Shown here in pieces: positions 1 through 7,977 of a stretch of 64,000 nt of DNA. The DNA is taken from the NCBI GenBank assembly GCA_024758765.1, contig CP101406.1, positions 3,472,001 to 3,536,000 of the forward strand, given 5' to 3'. The position numbers and the translations under genes were made by a program. The notes under the pieces were generated by a model. The model saw nothing but the letters and a program-made list of their open reading frames with translations, was not told the DNA's origin and searched no databases. The stretch comes from Mycobacterium sp. SVM_VP21. Its GTDB lineage: Bacteria > Actinomycetota > Actinomycetes > Mycobacteriales > Mycobacteriaceae. Position 1 is the stretch's first letter. Each line of letters starts with the position of its first letter.

Positions 1-42
1 ACCAACGGCGAGATGCTTCCGTTCCCCCCGTAGGCTCACTGC

Positions 43-252
43 ATGCACGAAGTGACTCTGGCCAGCACCGGTGAAGCGGCGATGCTGACAGTCGGGCTGT
101 CGGTCTATACAGCGTTGACCCTCGCCAGCATCGCTGTGGCCATCGAGAGTGCTCGCCGACACCGACGCCGCCGCGCAATCTACGCCGCGATCATGGTTGG
201 CGTGTTGATCCTGGGCGGGTTGGTTGCGGCTATTTTCAGCAGCATCGCGTGA
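43..252 (+). CDS. Small two-helix membrane protein
   Basis: This 69-aa product is not recognised as a named family. It has two hydrophobic stretches, about residues 14-34 and 47-66, separated by a very basic loop (HRRRRR), so it is probably a two-pass inner-membrane protein with the loop in the cytoplasm. A TANNNT hexamer (TAGGCT, 31-36) ends 6 nt before the ATG, which fits a leaderless mycobacterial transcript and supports this start. No Shine-Dalgarno sequence is seen. Function is unknown; it is convergent with nothing and precedes the YaeQ gene by about 180 bp. Confidence 0.55.
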   Translation: MHEVTLASTGEAAMLTVGLSVYTALTLASIAVAIESARRHRRRRAIYAAIMVGVLILGGLVAAIFSSIA

Positions 253-433
253 ACCCGGCAGCGCCGGCTCAGCGTCTCTCCCCTGACTAACGTTGGATTT
301 GAGTAGCCGGATATTCAGGAGCTACCGGCCAACAAGCCATAAATTCGCGCTACTCAATCCGACGGCGAGCCCGGCGGACTGACACACTCAAAGCGGCCTT
401 GCTGCTCGGCAGTCCACCACCTGGGTGGACACT

Positions 434-991
434 ATGGACGTGGCCCTTTCTGCAACGGTATTCAAAGTCGAACTTGGCGTCTCCGACGTCGATCACGGTT
501 ACTACGCCGATCACGCGCTGACCGTGGCCCGTCATCCCAGTGAGACCGATGAGCGGATGGTCGTGCGGCTGTTGGCGTTTGGGCTGCGCGCACACCGACT
601 CAGCGACGTCGACGGTGAGTTGGCGTTCGGGGCGGGCCTGTCCACCCCTGGCGTACCGGACTTGCGGCTCGCCGACTACACCGGCCGGATCCTGGAGTGG
701 ATCAACGTCGGCCAGCCCGATGAACGCGCCCTCGGCAAGGCGGCCAGCCAGGCCGAACAGGTGCTGCTGTTCCCGTTCGCCGCCGGCGTGGCCACCTGGT
801 GGCGCACCGTCGGCCCCAAAGTGGCGGGGCTGCCGAACCTGTCGGTGGTACAGATACCGCACGCGCCGGTGCAGCAGCTGGCCCAGACCGTCGATCGACG
901 GGTCTCGGCGCAGGTAATGGTGATGGAAGGCCAGGTGACGATGACCGTTTGCGGTGTCGACGTCACCTTCACGCCCGAGGCATTGCGGTGA
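434..991 (+). CDS. YaeQ family protein
   Basis: The 185-aa protein matches the YaeQ family along its length: an N-terminal ALSATVFK strand, a YYADHALTVARHPSETDER block near residue 22, the MVVRLLAFGL helix, and a WINVGQPDE motif near residue 93 followed by a basic helix and AEQVLLF. YaeQ proteins have a PD-(D/E)XK nuclease-like fold; in enterobacteria they were linked to RfaH suppression, but the biochemical role is unsettled. The ATG at 434 is preferred over an in-frame GTG at 425 because the family begins just before the ALSAT strand. Usual family length is about 180 aa, so it is complete. Confidence 0.88.
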   Translation: MDVALSATVFKVELGVSDVDHGYYADHALTVARHPSETDERMVVRLLAFGLRAHRLSDVDGELAFGAGLSTPGVPDLRLADYTGRILEWINVGQPDERALGKAASQAEQVLLFPFAAGVATWWRTVGPKVAGLPNLSVVQIPHAPVQQLAQTVDRRVSAQVMVMEGQVTMTVCGVDVTFTPEALR

Positions 992-1015
992 ATATCTAAG
1001 CCCTTCTGTCGCTGA

Positions 1016-1162
1016 CTAATCGTCCTCGACGTCGTCGCGGTGCGCGGCCTCGATCACCTCGGGCGGCACCGGTCTCTGCAACCACGCCCGCATCCGCATC
1101 AGTCCGCCGGCAATCGTTCCGACGGCGAGCAAGGCAACGATGATCCAGAGCGCGGGCGACAT
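1016..1162 (-). CDS. Short single-pass membrane protein
   Basis: The 48-aa product has one N-terminal transmembrane helix (about residues 4-22) followed by a short charged tail ending DDVEDD. The start is chosen because a GGGGAGAA ribosome-binding site sits about 5 nt upstream of this ATG; a longer reading from further upstream lacks one. It is divergent from the RibD-like reductase gene with about 50 bp between them. Short proteins of this layout are common and poorly conserved in mycobacteria, and I assign no function. Confidence 0.5.
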   Translation of the reverse strand: MSPALWIIVALLAVGTIAGGLMRMRAWLQRPVPPEVIEAAHRDDVEDD

Positions 1163-1212
1163 ACAGCAATTCTCCCCTGGCCCCGGGCGATGTCCAGTGC
1201 ACACTGATCTCC

Positions 1213-1779
1213 ATGGGCAAGCTCATCTATGGCTTCAACGTGTCGGTGGACGGCTACATCGCCGACGCGCACGGCAGCATTGACTGGAGCGAGCCAAGCG
1301 ACGAATTGCACCAGTACTGGAACGACTTCGAGCGGGAAACCGCGCTCTCGTTATACGGGCGGCGGCTCTACGAACTGATGTCGGCATACTGGCCGACGGC
1401 CGATGAAGCCCCTGATGCTCCCCCGTTGATCGTCGACTTCGCCCGCATCTGGCGCGCCATGCCCAAGGTCGTGTTCTCGCGCACCCTGGAGTCGGTCAAC
1501 TGGAACTCCCGACTGGAACGCGGCGACCCGGTCGAGGTGGTGCGCAAGTTGAAGGCTGAAACCGACGGCAACCTGGAGGTGGCCGGCGCGACTCTGGCCG
1601 CACCGATCGTGCAGGCCGGACTGGTAGATGAGTATCGGATCGTGATCGCCCCCACCGCCGTGGGCGGCGGCACTCCGTTCTTCCCGCCCCTGCCGTCATG
1701 GATCTCGCTGCGGCTGTTGGAGAACCGCACCTTCCCGGGCGGCACGGTGCTCCTGCGCTACGAAGCGAAGCAGGACTGA
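1213..1779 (+). CDS. Dihydrofolate reductase family protein (RibD C-terminal-like)
   Basis: The 188-aa protein has the RibD/DHFR C-terminal fold: an opening strand with SVDGYIAD near residue 11, the YGRRLYELM helix near residue 48, and a late EYRIVIAPTAVGGGTPFF segment that in this family contacts NADPH. Members are NAD(P)H-dependent reductases of pteridine-like or other substrates; most are uncharacterised, so the substrate here is unknown. The reading frame is full length for the family. It ends 10 bp before the convergent CBM2 gene. Confidence 0.82.
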   Translation: MGKLIYGFNVSVDGYIADAHGSIDWSEPSDELHQYWNDFERETALSLYGRRLYELMSAYWPTADEAPDAPPLIVDFARIWRAMPKVVFSRTLESVNWNSRLERGDPVEVVRKLKAETDGNLEVAGATLAAPIVQAGLVDEYRIVIAPTAVGGGTPFFPPLPSWISLRLLENRTFPGGTVLLRYEAKQD

Positions 1780-1788
1780 ACGGGCCCG

Positions 1789-2217
1789 CTAGGTGCAGCG
1801 AAGCTGCCTGTTGAGCATGCAGTTCACCGGTGGCGAGTACGTCCCCGACAGCACGCCTCTAAAACCGCCCGTTGCGGACCCACCGGGCGCGATGATTCGA
1901 TTCCAATTCGCCGGGGCCAGAACATAGTGCGTGCCGGATCGGCCAACGCTGCTGTTCCACGCGTGCGAGATGGATTCATTGACCGGTAGGTCGAATTCAA
2001 GCCGCCAATCGGTCATCGGCGCTGCGCTCCAGTTGGTGATGGTGAAGCGGGCGATGAACCCGGTCTGCCATGTCGAGGTCACCGACAACGTAGCGGTGGC
2101 CGCTGCCGCATGAGCCACCGCGGTGGTCGCAAATCCGAGAATGACAACCATTACTGCCGCAACAGCGACGTGAAGCGCTGTACGGCAGCGTTTCACGCAA
2201 CTGTAAATCCCCGCCAT
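1789..2217 (-). CDS. Secreted CBM2-type cellulose-binding protein
   Basis: The 142-aa protein has a signal peptide (RR-containing N-region, hydrophobic core VAVAAVMVVILGFA, AHA cleavage site about residue 37) and then a single carbohydrate-binding module of family 2: VTSTWQTGFIARFTITN, a W-containing LEFDLP strand, SHAWNS and GGSATGGF. There is no attached catalytic domain. From memory it resembles M. tuberculosis Rv1987. The start is set at the ATG at 2217 because a TANNNT hexamer (TAGTGT on the minus strand) ends 8 nt upstream, as in other leaderless genes here; an upstream GTG at 2229 is the alternative. It probably binds cellulose or another beta-glucan outside the cell. Confidence 0.87.
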   Translation of the reverse strand: MAGIYSCVKRCRTALHVAVAAVMVVILGFATTAVAHAAAATATLSVTSTWQTGFIARFTITNWSAAPMTDWRLEFDLPVNESISHAWNSSVGRSGTHYVLAPANWNRIIAPGGSATGGFRGVLSGTYSPPVNCMLNRQLRCT

Positions 2218-2309
2218 AGCAGCCAACACTAAGGCCGAACGGGCGAGATCGGTCCCGTCACCGCCGGTAGCCTGCAGTACCTTTGCTCAACTGAAACCGT
2301 TACGTGACG

Positions 2310-3059
2310 TCAGTCGGCGTCGTCGTGGAGTTGGTCGATCCGGGTGACACCCTTGATATCGGCGAGGATTCGCGTGGCCTCGACAACCCGGGGACCCGAC
2401 AAGGTCATCGTGACACCGACATGATCGACAGTCGTGGTGTGCTGCCTCAGTGGCAAAGCTGCCGTGGCAGGTGAGTCGGTGATCAAGGAGGTCAGATGCC
2501 AACCGTGGACATCGCACGTCTCCAGCAGCTGCCGCAAGATCCCCCGGCCGTCCTGGTAGATGACATGCACACGTACCGAGCCGGGCAATCTGGTCGCCAT
2601 TCTTCGCACCGACGGGGCGATGCCGATCACGATCACAAAGTGCAGCATGGTCACGACGACGGCCAAGAGCAGCAGTCCCGCAGCGGCAGCCATCCCGATT
2701 GCAGCCGATTCCCAGATTGCGGCCGCGGTAGTCAGCCCGATGACCGCACCGCGGCGGGTGATGATGAGACCCGCACCGAGAAAACCGATGCCCGAAACGA
2801 TCTGGGCCGCTACTCGCGAGGGGTCGAGAATCACCGTGCCTGCGGCGACAATGTCGCCGAACCCGTACTTGCTGATCAGCAGTATCAGAGCCGCTGACGT
2901 ACCGACAATCGTCTGCGTGCATAACCCAGCGCTTTTGGCCCGGATCTCGCGTTCCAGACCGATGAGCGCGGTCAGCCCGAATGCAGCGACCAGCTCGACG
3001 ATCTGGCGTGCTTCCTGTCCTGTTCCGGTGAAGAATCCTTCCGCCACCGATGTGATCAT
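2310..3059 (-). CDS. mgtC: MgtC/SapB family membrane protein
   Basis: The 249-aa protein has the MgtC layout: an N-terminal membrane domain of four to five helices with the signature ALIGLEREIRAKSAGL near residue 33 and GIGFLGAGLI near residue 91, followed by a cytoplasmic ACT-like C-terminal domain starting near residue 160. MgtC proteins help intracellular pathogens grow in low magnesium and modulate the F-type ATPase. A 185-bp leader separates it from the upstream gene. I looked for an M-box magnesium riboswitch there and did not find its conserved GTTAGGTGAGGC or closing elements; only an 8-bp hairpin around 3218-3235 is obvious, and that could terminate the upstream gene. Confidence 0.9.
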   Translation of the reverse strand: MITSVAEGFFTGTGQEARQIVELVAAFGLTALIGLEREIRAKSAGLCTQTIVGTSAALILLISKYGFGDIVAAGTVILDPSRVAAQIVSGIGFLGAGLIITRRGAVIGLTTAAAIWESAAIGMAAAAGLLLLAVVVTMLHFVIVIGIAPSVRRMATRLPGSVRVHVIYQDGRGILRQLLETCDVHGWHLTSLITDSPATAALPLRQHTTTVDHVGVTMTLSGPRVVEATRILADIKGVTRIDQLHDDAD

Positions 3060-3244
3060 CGCGGCACGCCCTGCCCTACGTGAGCAACGCCTCCCCGCAG
3101 CGCCGATTCGGGACTCTCGACCACTGCATAACGCCGACCTGTACTGAGCATCCAGGGGGGTACCACTTTTCGAGACGTACTACACCTGGAGGGCAGGCAC
3201 CCGGTCCCCTCCGGTGGCCGGATCCAAGGATCTGGGGCTGCCCA

Positions 3245-3832
3245 CTACGACGACGAGCCAACCTCCCGTCCCAGGTAGGCCATCAGCCGGGAGGTGGGCG
3301 TTGATGGCTCGGGTGCTTGCTGCGCCGGCCCGAACCCGCCGGGACGACGCAACGCCTGTTCCGGCACCGCATCGACCAGTGCGCGACAGAACGCCACAAC
3401 GTCATCCGGTAACTCCGCGGAGCGGCCTAGCGACCGGTGGATGTCCCAGCTGTGCAGCGCGAGGTCGGCCACCGGGAAGGCGAGCGCATGACGCAGTGAG
3501 ACCTCGCCTTGCGGCGAAGGCCGGGGCGCCTCGAAGTCTGCCCCGGGCAACAATTCGTGCAACTCTCTGGCAAGCTCACGGAGTCGACCGGCGGGATCGG
3601 CGGCCATCCAGTCGGCCGGCGCTGACGGTGCAGTCCAGATGTCATCGCCCCGGACCAGTGCGCCAACTTTGGCGGTACTTCCGATTGTGTGCGCCACCAA
3701 CTCGCGCACGCTCCAGCCCTCAAGATTCGATGGCTTGTCCCACTCGTCAGGACGAATCTCGTCGACCGCGGCGATGAGTAGATCCATGGTCGCGGCTGCC
3801 ATGGCGGCAGCGTCTGGTGACGAAATGCTCAT
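3245..3832 (-). CDS. TIGR03086-type DinB/maleylpyruvate isomerase-fold protein
   Basis: The 195-aa product has the four-helix DinB-like fold of the mycothiol-dependent maleylpyruvate isomerase N-terminal family: DEWDKPSNLEGWSVRELVAHTIGS near residue 28 and a later ALHSWDIHRSLG motif with the conserved His expected to bind the metal. Members are presumed metal-dependent thiol transferases acting with mycothiol; the substrate is unknown. The ATG at 3832 is preferred because a TAGTAT hexamer on the minus strand ends 7 nt upstream and there is no ribosome-binding site, so the gene looks leaderless. Confidence 0.75.
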   Translation of the reverse strand: MSISSPDAAAMAAATMDLLIAAVDEIRPDEWDKPSNLEGWSVRELVAHTIGSTAKVGALVRGDDIWTAPSAPADWMAADPAGRLRELARELHELLPGADFEAPRPSPQGEVSLRHALAFPVADLALHSWDIHRSLGRSAELPDDVVAFCRALVDAVPEQALRRPGGFGPAQQAPEPSTPTSRLMAYLGREVGSSS

Positions 3833-3989
3833 AGTGTGAATACTACGATTGCGGCACCAGGTCAGATCAGCACCGAAAGCAACTCGGCGGCGTCCAATGC
3901 ACACCTCGGACCCATCCTGGTCGCGGGACCGCCCTCCGGGCTACCGTTGCCCAAGGGCGAGGTCAGCATCCGCGACAAGGAGCACCGAC

Positions 3990-4790
3990 ATGCTGAAGTA
4001 CGAGATCCATGGAACTGGTGAGCCATTGGTGCTCGTCCACGGGATCACTCACCGCAGGCAGGCCTGGTATCCCGTACTCGAGCACCTGACCGACCACCGC
4101 ACCGTGGTGCTCTTCGACCTGCCCGGCCACGGCGAATCGCATGACTTTGTCGTTCGCAACGACGACGTACAGGGAACCCTGCGCGACGAGCTGGTCGGCC
4201 TCTTGGACCAGCTGGGACTTGACCGCCCGCACATTGCCGGGAACTCCCTGGGTGGCCGGATTGCGATGGAGGCCGCCGCCGACAATCTGGTCTCGAGCGC
4301 GACCGTGCTCTCCCCCGCGGCGTACTGGCACAACGCCATCGACTTCGCCTACATCCGTCTACTCTTCACGTGCCTGACGACCAGCGCCCGCCTGCTGGCA
4401 CCCGTGGTGCCGAGGCTTGCTCGCTCGCCGCGGGCACGGCACCTGATGGGCGCGGTGGTGTCAGCCCACCCCGAGCGGATCCCGGCCAACGAATTCGTGG
4501 GCGACCTCAACGGCATGCGGCGGGCCATTCCCGCCATGAAGAAGATCTTCCCGGCCGCCGAAGTGTTCGACCGCGAGATCCCGGCCGACATCCCGGTGAC
4601 CATCGCGTGGGCCGCGCGCGACCGGATCCTGCTGCCCTACCAAGCGAAGATCGCCGAGAAGCGACTCCCCCAGGCCCGCCACATCCGACTGCCCGGGTGC
4701 GGCCATGTACCGATGGCCGACGATCCCGAGCTCGTGGCACGCGTACTGCTCGAGGGAAGCGCCCCCAGCGCGCGGGCCGAGGCTTCCTAA
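3990..4790 (+). CDS. Alpha/beta hydrolase
   Basis: The 266-aa protein is a classical alpha/beta-hydrolase. The oxyanion strand LVLVHGITHRRQAW is near residue 12, FDLPGHGESHD near residue 38, the nucleophile elbow GNSLGG near residue 80, the acid in AARDRI near residue 207, and the catalytic His in GCGHVPM near residue 236. A lid of about 80 residues separates the elbow from the acid. The ATG at 3990 follows a CAAGGAG site by 8 nt, so the longer upstream reading was discarded. The substrate cannot be told from the sequence; esters or C-C bonds are typical. Confidence 0.87.
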   Translation: MLKYEIHGTGEPLVLVHGITHRRQAWYPVLEHLTDHRTVVLFDLPGHGESHDFVVRNDDVQGTLRDELVGLLDQLGLDRPHIAGNSLGGRIAMEAAADNLVSSATVLSPAAYWHNAIDFAYIRLLFTCLTTSARLLAPVVPRLARSPRARHLMGAVVSAHPERIPANEFVGDLNGMRRAIPAMKKIFPAAEVFDREIPADIPVTIAWAARDRILLPYQAKIAEKRLPQARHIRLPGCGHVPMADDPELVARVLLEGSAPSARAEAS

Positions 4791-4822
4791 CGAAGCCCCG
4801 GCCCAGCAGCCTGCCGCCAAAG

Positions 4823-5461
4823 CTACACGCGGACAGCCAGTTCCAATCCCTTGTCGAGTGCCAGCGGGCTGCTGACGTAGCCGTTCTCCGGCGCGCGAAC
4901 GTAGTCCAGGTAGGCGTGACTCGGGTCAAGGTTCACGTTGTCGCCGACGATCAGTGCGCCGGTTTCCAGCACCGGCTCAAGGAGCTTGATCACGGTCAGG
5001 TCGAGGTCAGGCCAGCCATCGAGCAGCACGAACTGCACAGGTTCGCTGATGGTCTTGAGAGTGGTGCGGGCATCGCCTTCGAGGATGGTGATCAGGTCAC
5101 TGACCCCTGCTTCGGCGAACGTCGCTCGGGCTGCGGCCAGCTTCCGCGAGCTCATCTCGGTGGTGATGATGTGGCCCATGCCGTTGTCGCGGACCGCGGC
5201 GGCCAGATGCAGCGTCGAGATCCCATAGGACATGCCGTACTCGACGATCGTCGTCGGCTTCAACGCACGAACCAGGCTGTACAGCAGCCGGCCCGAGTCA
5301 GGCGCCACGGAGAGGTAAATGTCCTGAAAAGCCTCTGCCCGTGCTTCGACGGTGTAGTCGCCGGGCGAGATTCCTTGGCGGCGGTCGGCATCGCGCTGCG
5401 CGTCAGCGAAAAGCCGGTCGATGATCGAGGTGTATTCCGGGAGGTTCAAGGTTGCAGTCAT
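4823..5461 (-). CDS. Class I SAM-dependent O-methyltransferase
   Basis: The 212-aa protein has the SAM-binding core: VEYGMSYGISTLHLA (motif I) near residue 73, HIITTEMS with the ribose-binding acid near residue 98, EGDARTTL near residue 128, and FVLLDGWPDLDL (motif IV) near residue 143. The order and size resemble caffeoyl-CoA/catechol O-methyltransferase-like bacterial enzymes; the substrate is unknown. The start is leaderless-looking: TAGTCT on the minus strand ends 6 nt before the ATG. It is divergent from a TetR gene, and its -10 lies inside the left arm of a long palindrome, so the TetR protein is a likely repressor of it. Confidence 0.83.
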   Translation of the reverse strand: MTATLNLPEYTSIIDRLFADAQRDADRRQGISPGDYTVEARAEAFQDIYLSVAPDSGRLLYSLVRALKPTTIVEYGMSYGISTLHLAAAVRDNGMGHIITTEMSSRKLAAARATFAEAGVSDLITILEGDARTTLKTISEPVQFVLLDGWPDLDLTVIKLLEPVLETGALIVGDNVNLDPSHAYLDYVRAPENGYVSSPLALDKGLELAVRV

Positions 5462-5464
5462 GTT

Positions 5465-5498
5465 TCTAGACTAGACGCGACGTTGCGTCTTGTCTAGA
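5465..5498. promoter_or_regulatory. 34-bp palindromic operator between methyltransferase and TetR genes
   Basis: Two 14-nt arms flank a 6-nt centre. The outer 7-mers TCTAGAC (5465-5471) and GTCTAGA (5492-5498) are perfect complements; the inner 7-mers TAGACGC and GCGTCTT differ at one position. The minus-strand -10 (TAGTCT, from 5468-5473) lies in the left arm and the plus-strand -10 (TAGATT, 5495-5500) overlaps the right arm. This size and placement is typical of an autoregulatory TetR-family operator controlling both directions. Confidence 0.75.
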
Positions 5499-5506
5499 TT
5501 GAGGTG

Positions 5507-6127
5507 GTGTTAGATCGAGCTGTGGCAAGCGCACAGCCGCATCGCGGCAATCGGCACGGACGCAGCGAAGCGGCCCGCGAGGCCATCCTGCATGCCGCCG
5601 ACGACCTGCTGGCCGAGAAGGGTTTCGCGGGAGTCACTGTCGAGGGCATCGCCAAGGCGGCGGGGGTGGCCAAGCAGACGGTCTACCGCTGGTGGAGCTC
5701 CAAAACGGATGTCCTGATGGACGCCTTCCTCGAAGATGCGGCCGCCGAACTCGAACCGCCCGACACCGGGACCCTGGAGTCCGATCTGCGTGCCCATCTG
5801 TGCGCTACCGCCCACTTCCTCACCGTCGACGATGCGGGCGCCGTCTATCGCGCACTGGTAGGGCAAATCCAGCACGATCCAGAACTTGCCCAGATCTTTC
5901 GGGCCCGCTACCTAGATGATCAGCGAGTTCGCGACCAGAAGCCGTTCGTTCGGGCCATCGCCCGTGGTGAGCTCACGCCCGACGCCGACGTGGCCGCGCT
6001 TGCCGAATGGCTCGTGAGCCGAATGCACTACCGGGTGATCGTGACGGGTGAACCCGTCGACGACTCGTTCATCGACGAGATCGTCGACGGCGCTCTGTCG
6101 ATGTGCCGCCGCTGGTCAAGGCCGTAA
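5507..6127 (+). CDS. TetR family transcriptional regulator
   Basis: The 206-aa protein has an N-terminal TetR helix-turn-helix at about residues 20-66: EAILHAADDLLAEKGFAG, then VEGIAKAAGVAKQTVYRWW. The C-terminal ligand domain resembles the TetR_C_11 type (SDLRAHLCATAHFL, YRALVGQIQHDPELA). The GTG at 5507 is chosen over an adjacent GTG at 5504 because TAGATT (5495-5500) ends 6 nt upstream, a leaderless arrangement. It is divergent from an O-methyltransferase gene and shares its palindromic control region, so it probably represses both; the inducer is unknown. Confidence 0.88.
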   Translation: MLDRAVASAQPHRGNRHGRSEAAREAILHAADDLLAEKGFAGVTVEGIAKAAGVAKQTVYRWWSSKTDVLMDAFLEDAAAELEPPDTGTLESDLRAHLCATAHFLTVDDAGAVYRALVGQIQHDPELAQIFRARYLDDQRVRDQKPFVRAIARGELTPDADVAALAEWLVSRMHYRVIVTGEPVDDSFIDEIVDGALSMCRRWSRP

Positions 6128-6152
6128 GGCAGTCATGATGCTTGAATAGACC

Positions 6153-7076
6153 GTGGCTAACCGCATCCAATCCCTGCTCGGGGTTGCCTACCCCGTCGTC
6201 CAGGCCCCGATGACCTACATCGCGCGCGCCGAACTCGCTGCGGCGGTGTCCGAGGCGGGCGGGCTCGGCGTGATCGAGACGCTCACCCCCGAGGGGCGAG
6301 CCGATCTGCAGCGGGTGCGTGAGCTCACCGACAAACCGGTGGCGGCCAACCTGATGATCCAAGGCTGGAAGAGCGACCCGTCGATCGTCGACACATTGGC
6401 CGAAGCCGGCGTGCGCCACGTCTTCACCTCCGCCGGAGACCCGGCACTGTTCACCACACTGCTGCATGACGCCGACATGACGGTGGTCCACGTTGTCGGC
6501 TCACTCAAGGGCGCGCTCAAAGCCGCCGACGCCGGTGTCGATGCGCTGGTGGTCGAAGGTGTGGAAGGCGGCGGCTTCAAGTCCCTGCTGGGCGCCTCAA
6601 CCATGGTGCTGCTGCCGCTGGTCGCCGAGAACGTGGACCTGCCGATCATCGCCGCCGGTGGTATCTGCGATGCGCGGTCGGCTGCGGCATCGCTGGTGTT
6701 GGGCGCCGAGGGCGTGCAGATGGGCACCCGGATGTTGGCCAGCCATGAATCCGCGGTGCACGCGAACTTCAAGGACGCGATCGTGGCCGCAAACGATTCC
6801 GGCACAGTGCTTCTCGACGTCCCCGGCAATCCGACCATGCGGGTGCTGCGGACCGGACTGGCCGCCAGAGTCGCTGCACACGACCCGGATTCACGACTTC
6901 TGGGAAAGATCACCGAGCTGTACTTCGACGGGGACATGGAAGCCAGCGTCGCCAACACCGGCCAGGTGTCATCCCGGATCGTCGATCTTCTGCCGGTGGC
7001 CGAGATCATTCGCCGCACATGGGACGAGATCGAAGCGGTGCTGGACGGTGCACGAGCGCGAACCGAAAGTTTGTGA
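6153..7076 (+). CDS. Nitronate monooxygenase family FMN enzyme
   Basis: The 307-aa protein follows the nitronate monooxygenase/2-nitropropane dioxygenase barrel: VVQAPMTYIA near residue 14, SEAGGLGVIE near residue 33, KPVAANLM near residue 61, VEGVEGGGF near residue 133, LPIIAAGGICDARSA near residue 163 and GAEGVQMGTRML near residue 183. These FMN enzymes oxidise propionate 3-nitronate or related compounds. The GTG start follows the TetR stop by 25 bp, so cotranscription is possible. It is distinct from the longer 376-aa relative at about 50.3 kb. Confidence 0.85.
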   Translation: MANRIQSLLGVAYPVVQAPMTYIARAELAAAVSEAGGLGVIETLTPEGRADLQRVRELTDKPVAANLMIQGWKSDPSIVDTLAEAGVRHVFTSAGDPALFTTLLHDADMTVVHVVGSLKGALKAADAGVDALVVEGVEGGGFKSLLGASTMVLLPLVAENVDLPIIAAGGICDARSAAASLVLGAEGVQMGTRMLASHESAVHANFKDAIVAANDSGTVLLDVPGNPTMRVLRTGLAARVAAHDPDSRLLGKITELYFDGDMEASVANTGQVSSRIVDLLPVAEIIRRTWDEIEAVLDGARARTESL

Positions 7077-7089
7077 ACCGCGCCCGCAG

Positions 7090-7977
7090 ATGAGCTCGCA
7101 GCGTCCATGCTCGTGCAATGGTTCGCCAGAGTCGGATGGCCGACGCGTGACCCTGCCTGAGTCGGGGCCAGAATCCGGGCAGGATTCGCGGCGACGCTCG
7201 AAATTCTCACCCCTGCATCTGTTCGCCGTACTCGGCCTCATCGCCATCCCGGCATTCGGCTGGTTCGGTCAACATTGGTCGGGCGCAACGACCGTGGTCG
7301 TGTACTGGTTCGAGAACGTCACGATGTGCCTGCTGGTGATAGCCCGCATCGCCGTACATCAGCGCCTGAACCCCAAATACGGCCACTTCCGCTACCGGGG
7401 CCCAGGAGCCGGCGGCCCGTCCCATTCTTCGTTCTTGAGCGGCTTCGCGCTCATCAGCCTGGTGTTCTGCGCAGCCCACGGCGTGTTCCTGGCGGCCATC
7501 CTGGCGCTGCTGATTCACAATCGAGCGCCCGAGCTTGCGATGCTCGCTCTGGACTGGCGCAGCGTCGGCTGGGGATGCCTGGGCGTATTGCTGTTCCTGA
7601 CGATGGAATTCCTCACCGACCTGGTCGATCTGCGCCGCTGGTCCTTCCGAGATATCGAGACCGCTGCCAACGTCGGGCTGGGCCGCGTCATGGTGGTGCA
7701 CATGACCCTGCTGCTCGGATTCGCCGCGATCGCCGCCACTGACGCACCCAGCGCCCTGTTCACCGTATTCGTCGTGCTCAAGAGCCTTGCCGCACTGAGC
7801 ACCGTGGTTCCCCAATGGGAGCCGGCGAGGCCCCCACGCGCACTCAGCAAGCTGATGGATCGACTGCCGAACGTGCACCCCGACGAACGATTCGAGGACT
7901 TCTGGGTGAAGGACCAAGCCAACGAGCGGGAGCGGCAACGCCGTAACGAGCAGCCCTGGAAGACCACCCGGACCTAA
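7090..7977 (+). CDS. DUF6498-type membrane protein
   Basis: The product (295 aa from this ATG) has a 40-residue polar N-terminus, then five to six membrane segments starting at FSPLHLFAVLGLIAIPAFGW. The YWFENV motif near residue 75 and LDWRSVGWG near residue 154 match the DUF6498 group of membrane proteins of unknown role. The start is uncertain: a GTG at 7147 would give a shorter N-terminus, and neither has a clear ribosome-binding site. The last 4 nt overlap the convergent membrane-protein gene. Confidence 0.65.
   Translation: MSSQRPCSCNGSPESDGRRVTLPESGPESGQDSRRRSKFSPLHLFAVLGLIAIPAFGWFGQHWSGATTVVVYWFENVTMCLLVIARIAVHQRLNPKYGHFRYRGPGAGGPSHSSFLSGFALISLVFCAAHGVFLAAILALLIHNRAPELAMLALDWRSVGWGCLGVLLFLTMEFLTDLVDLRRWSFRDIETAANVGLGRVMVVHMTLLLGFAAIAATDAPSALFTVFVVLKSLAALSTVVPQWEPARPPRALSKLMDRLPNVHPDERFEDFWVKDQANERERQRRNEQPWKTTRT

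Noticed and set aside
3060..3244. M-box (magnesium) riboswitch upstream of mgtC
   Set aside because: The conserved GTTAGGTGAGGC and closing elements are not present in the leader; only an ordinary hairpin is seen.
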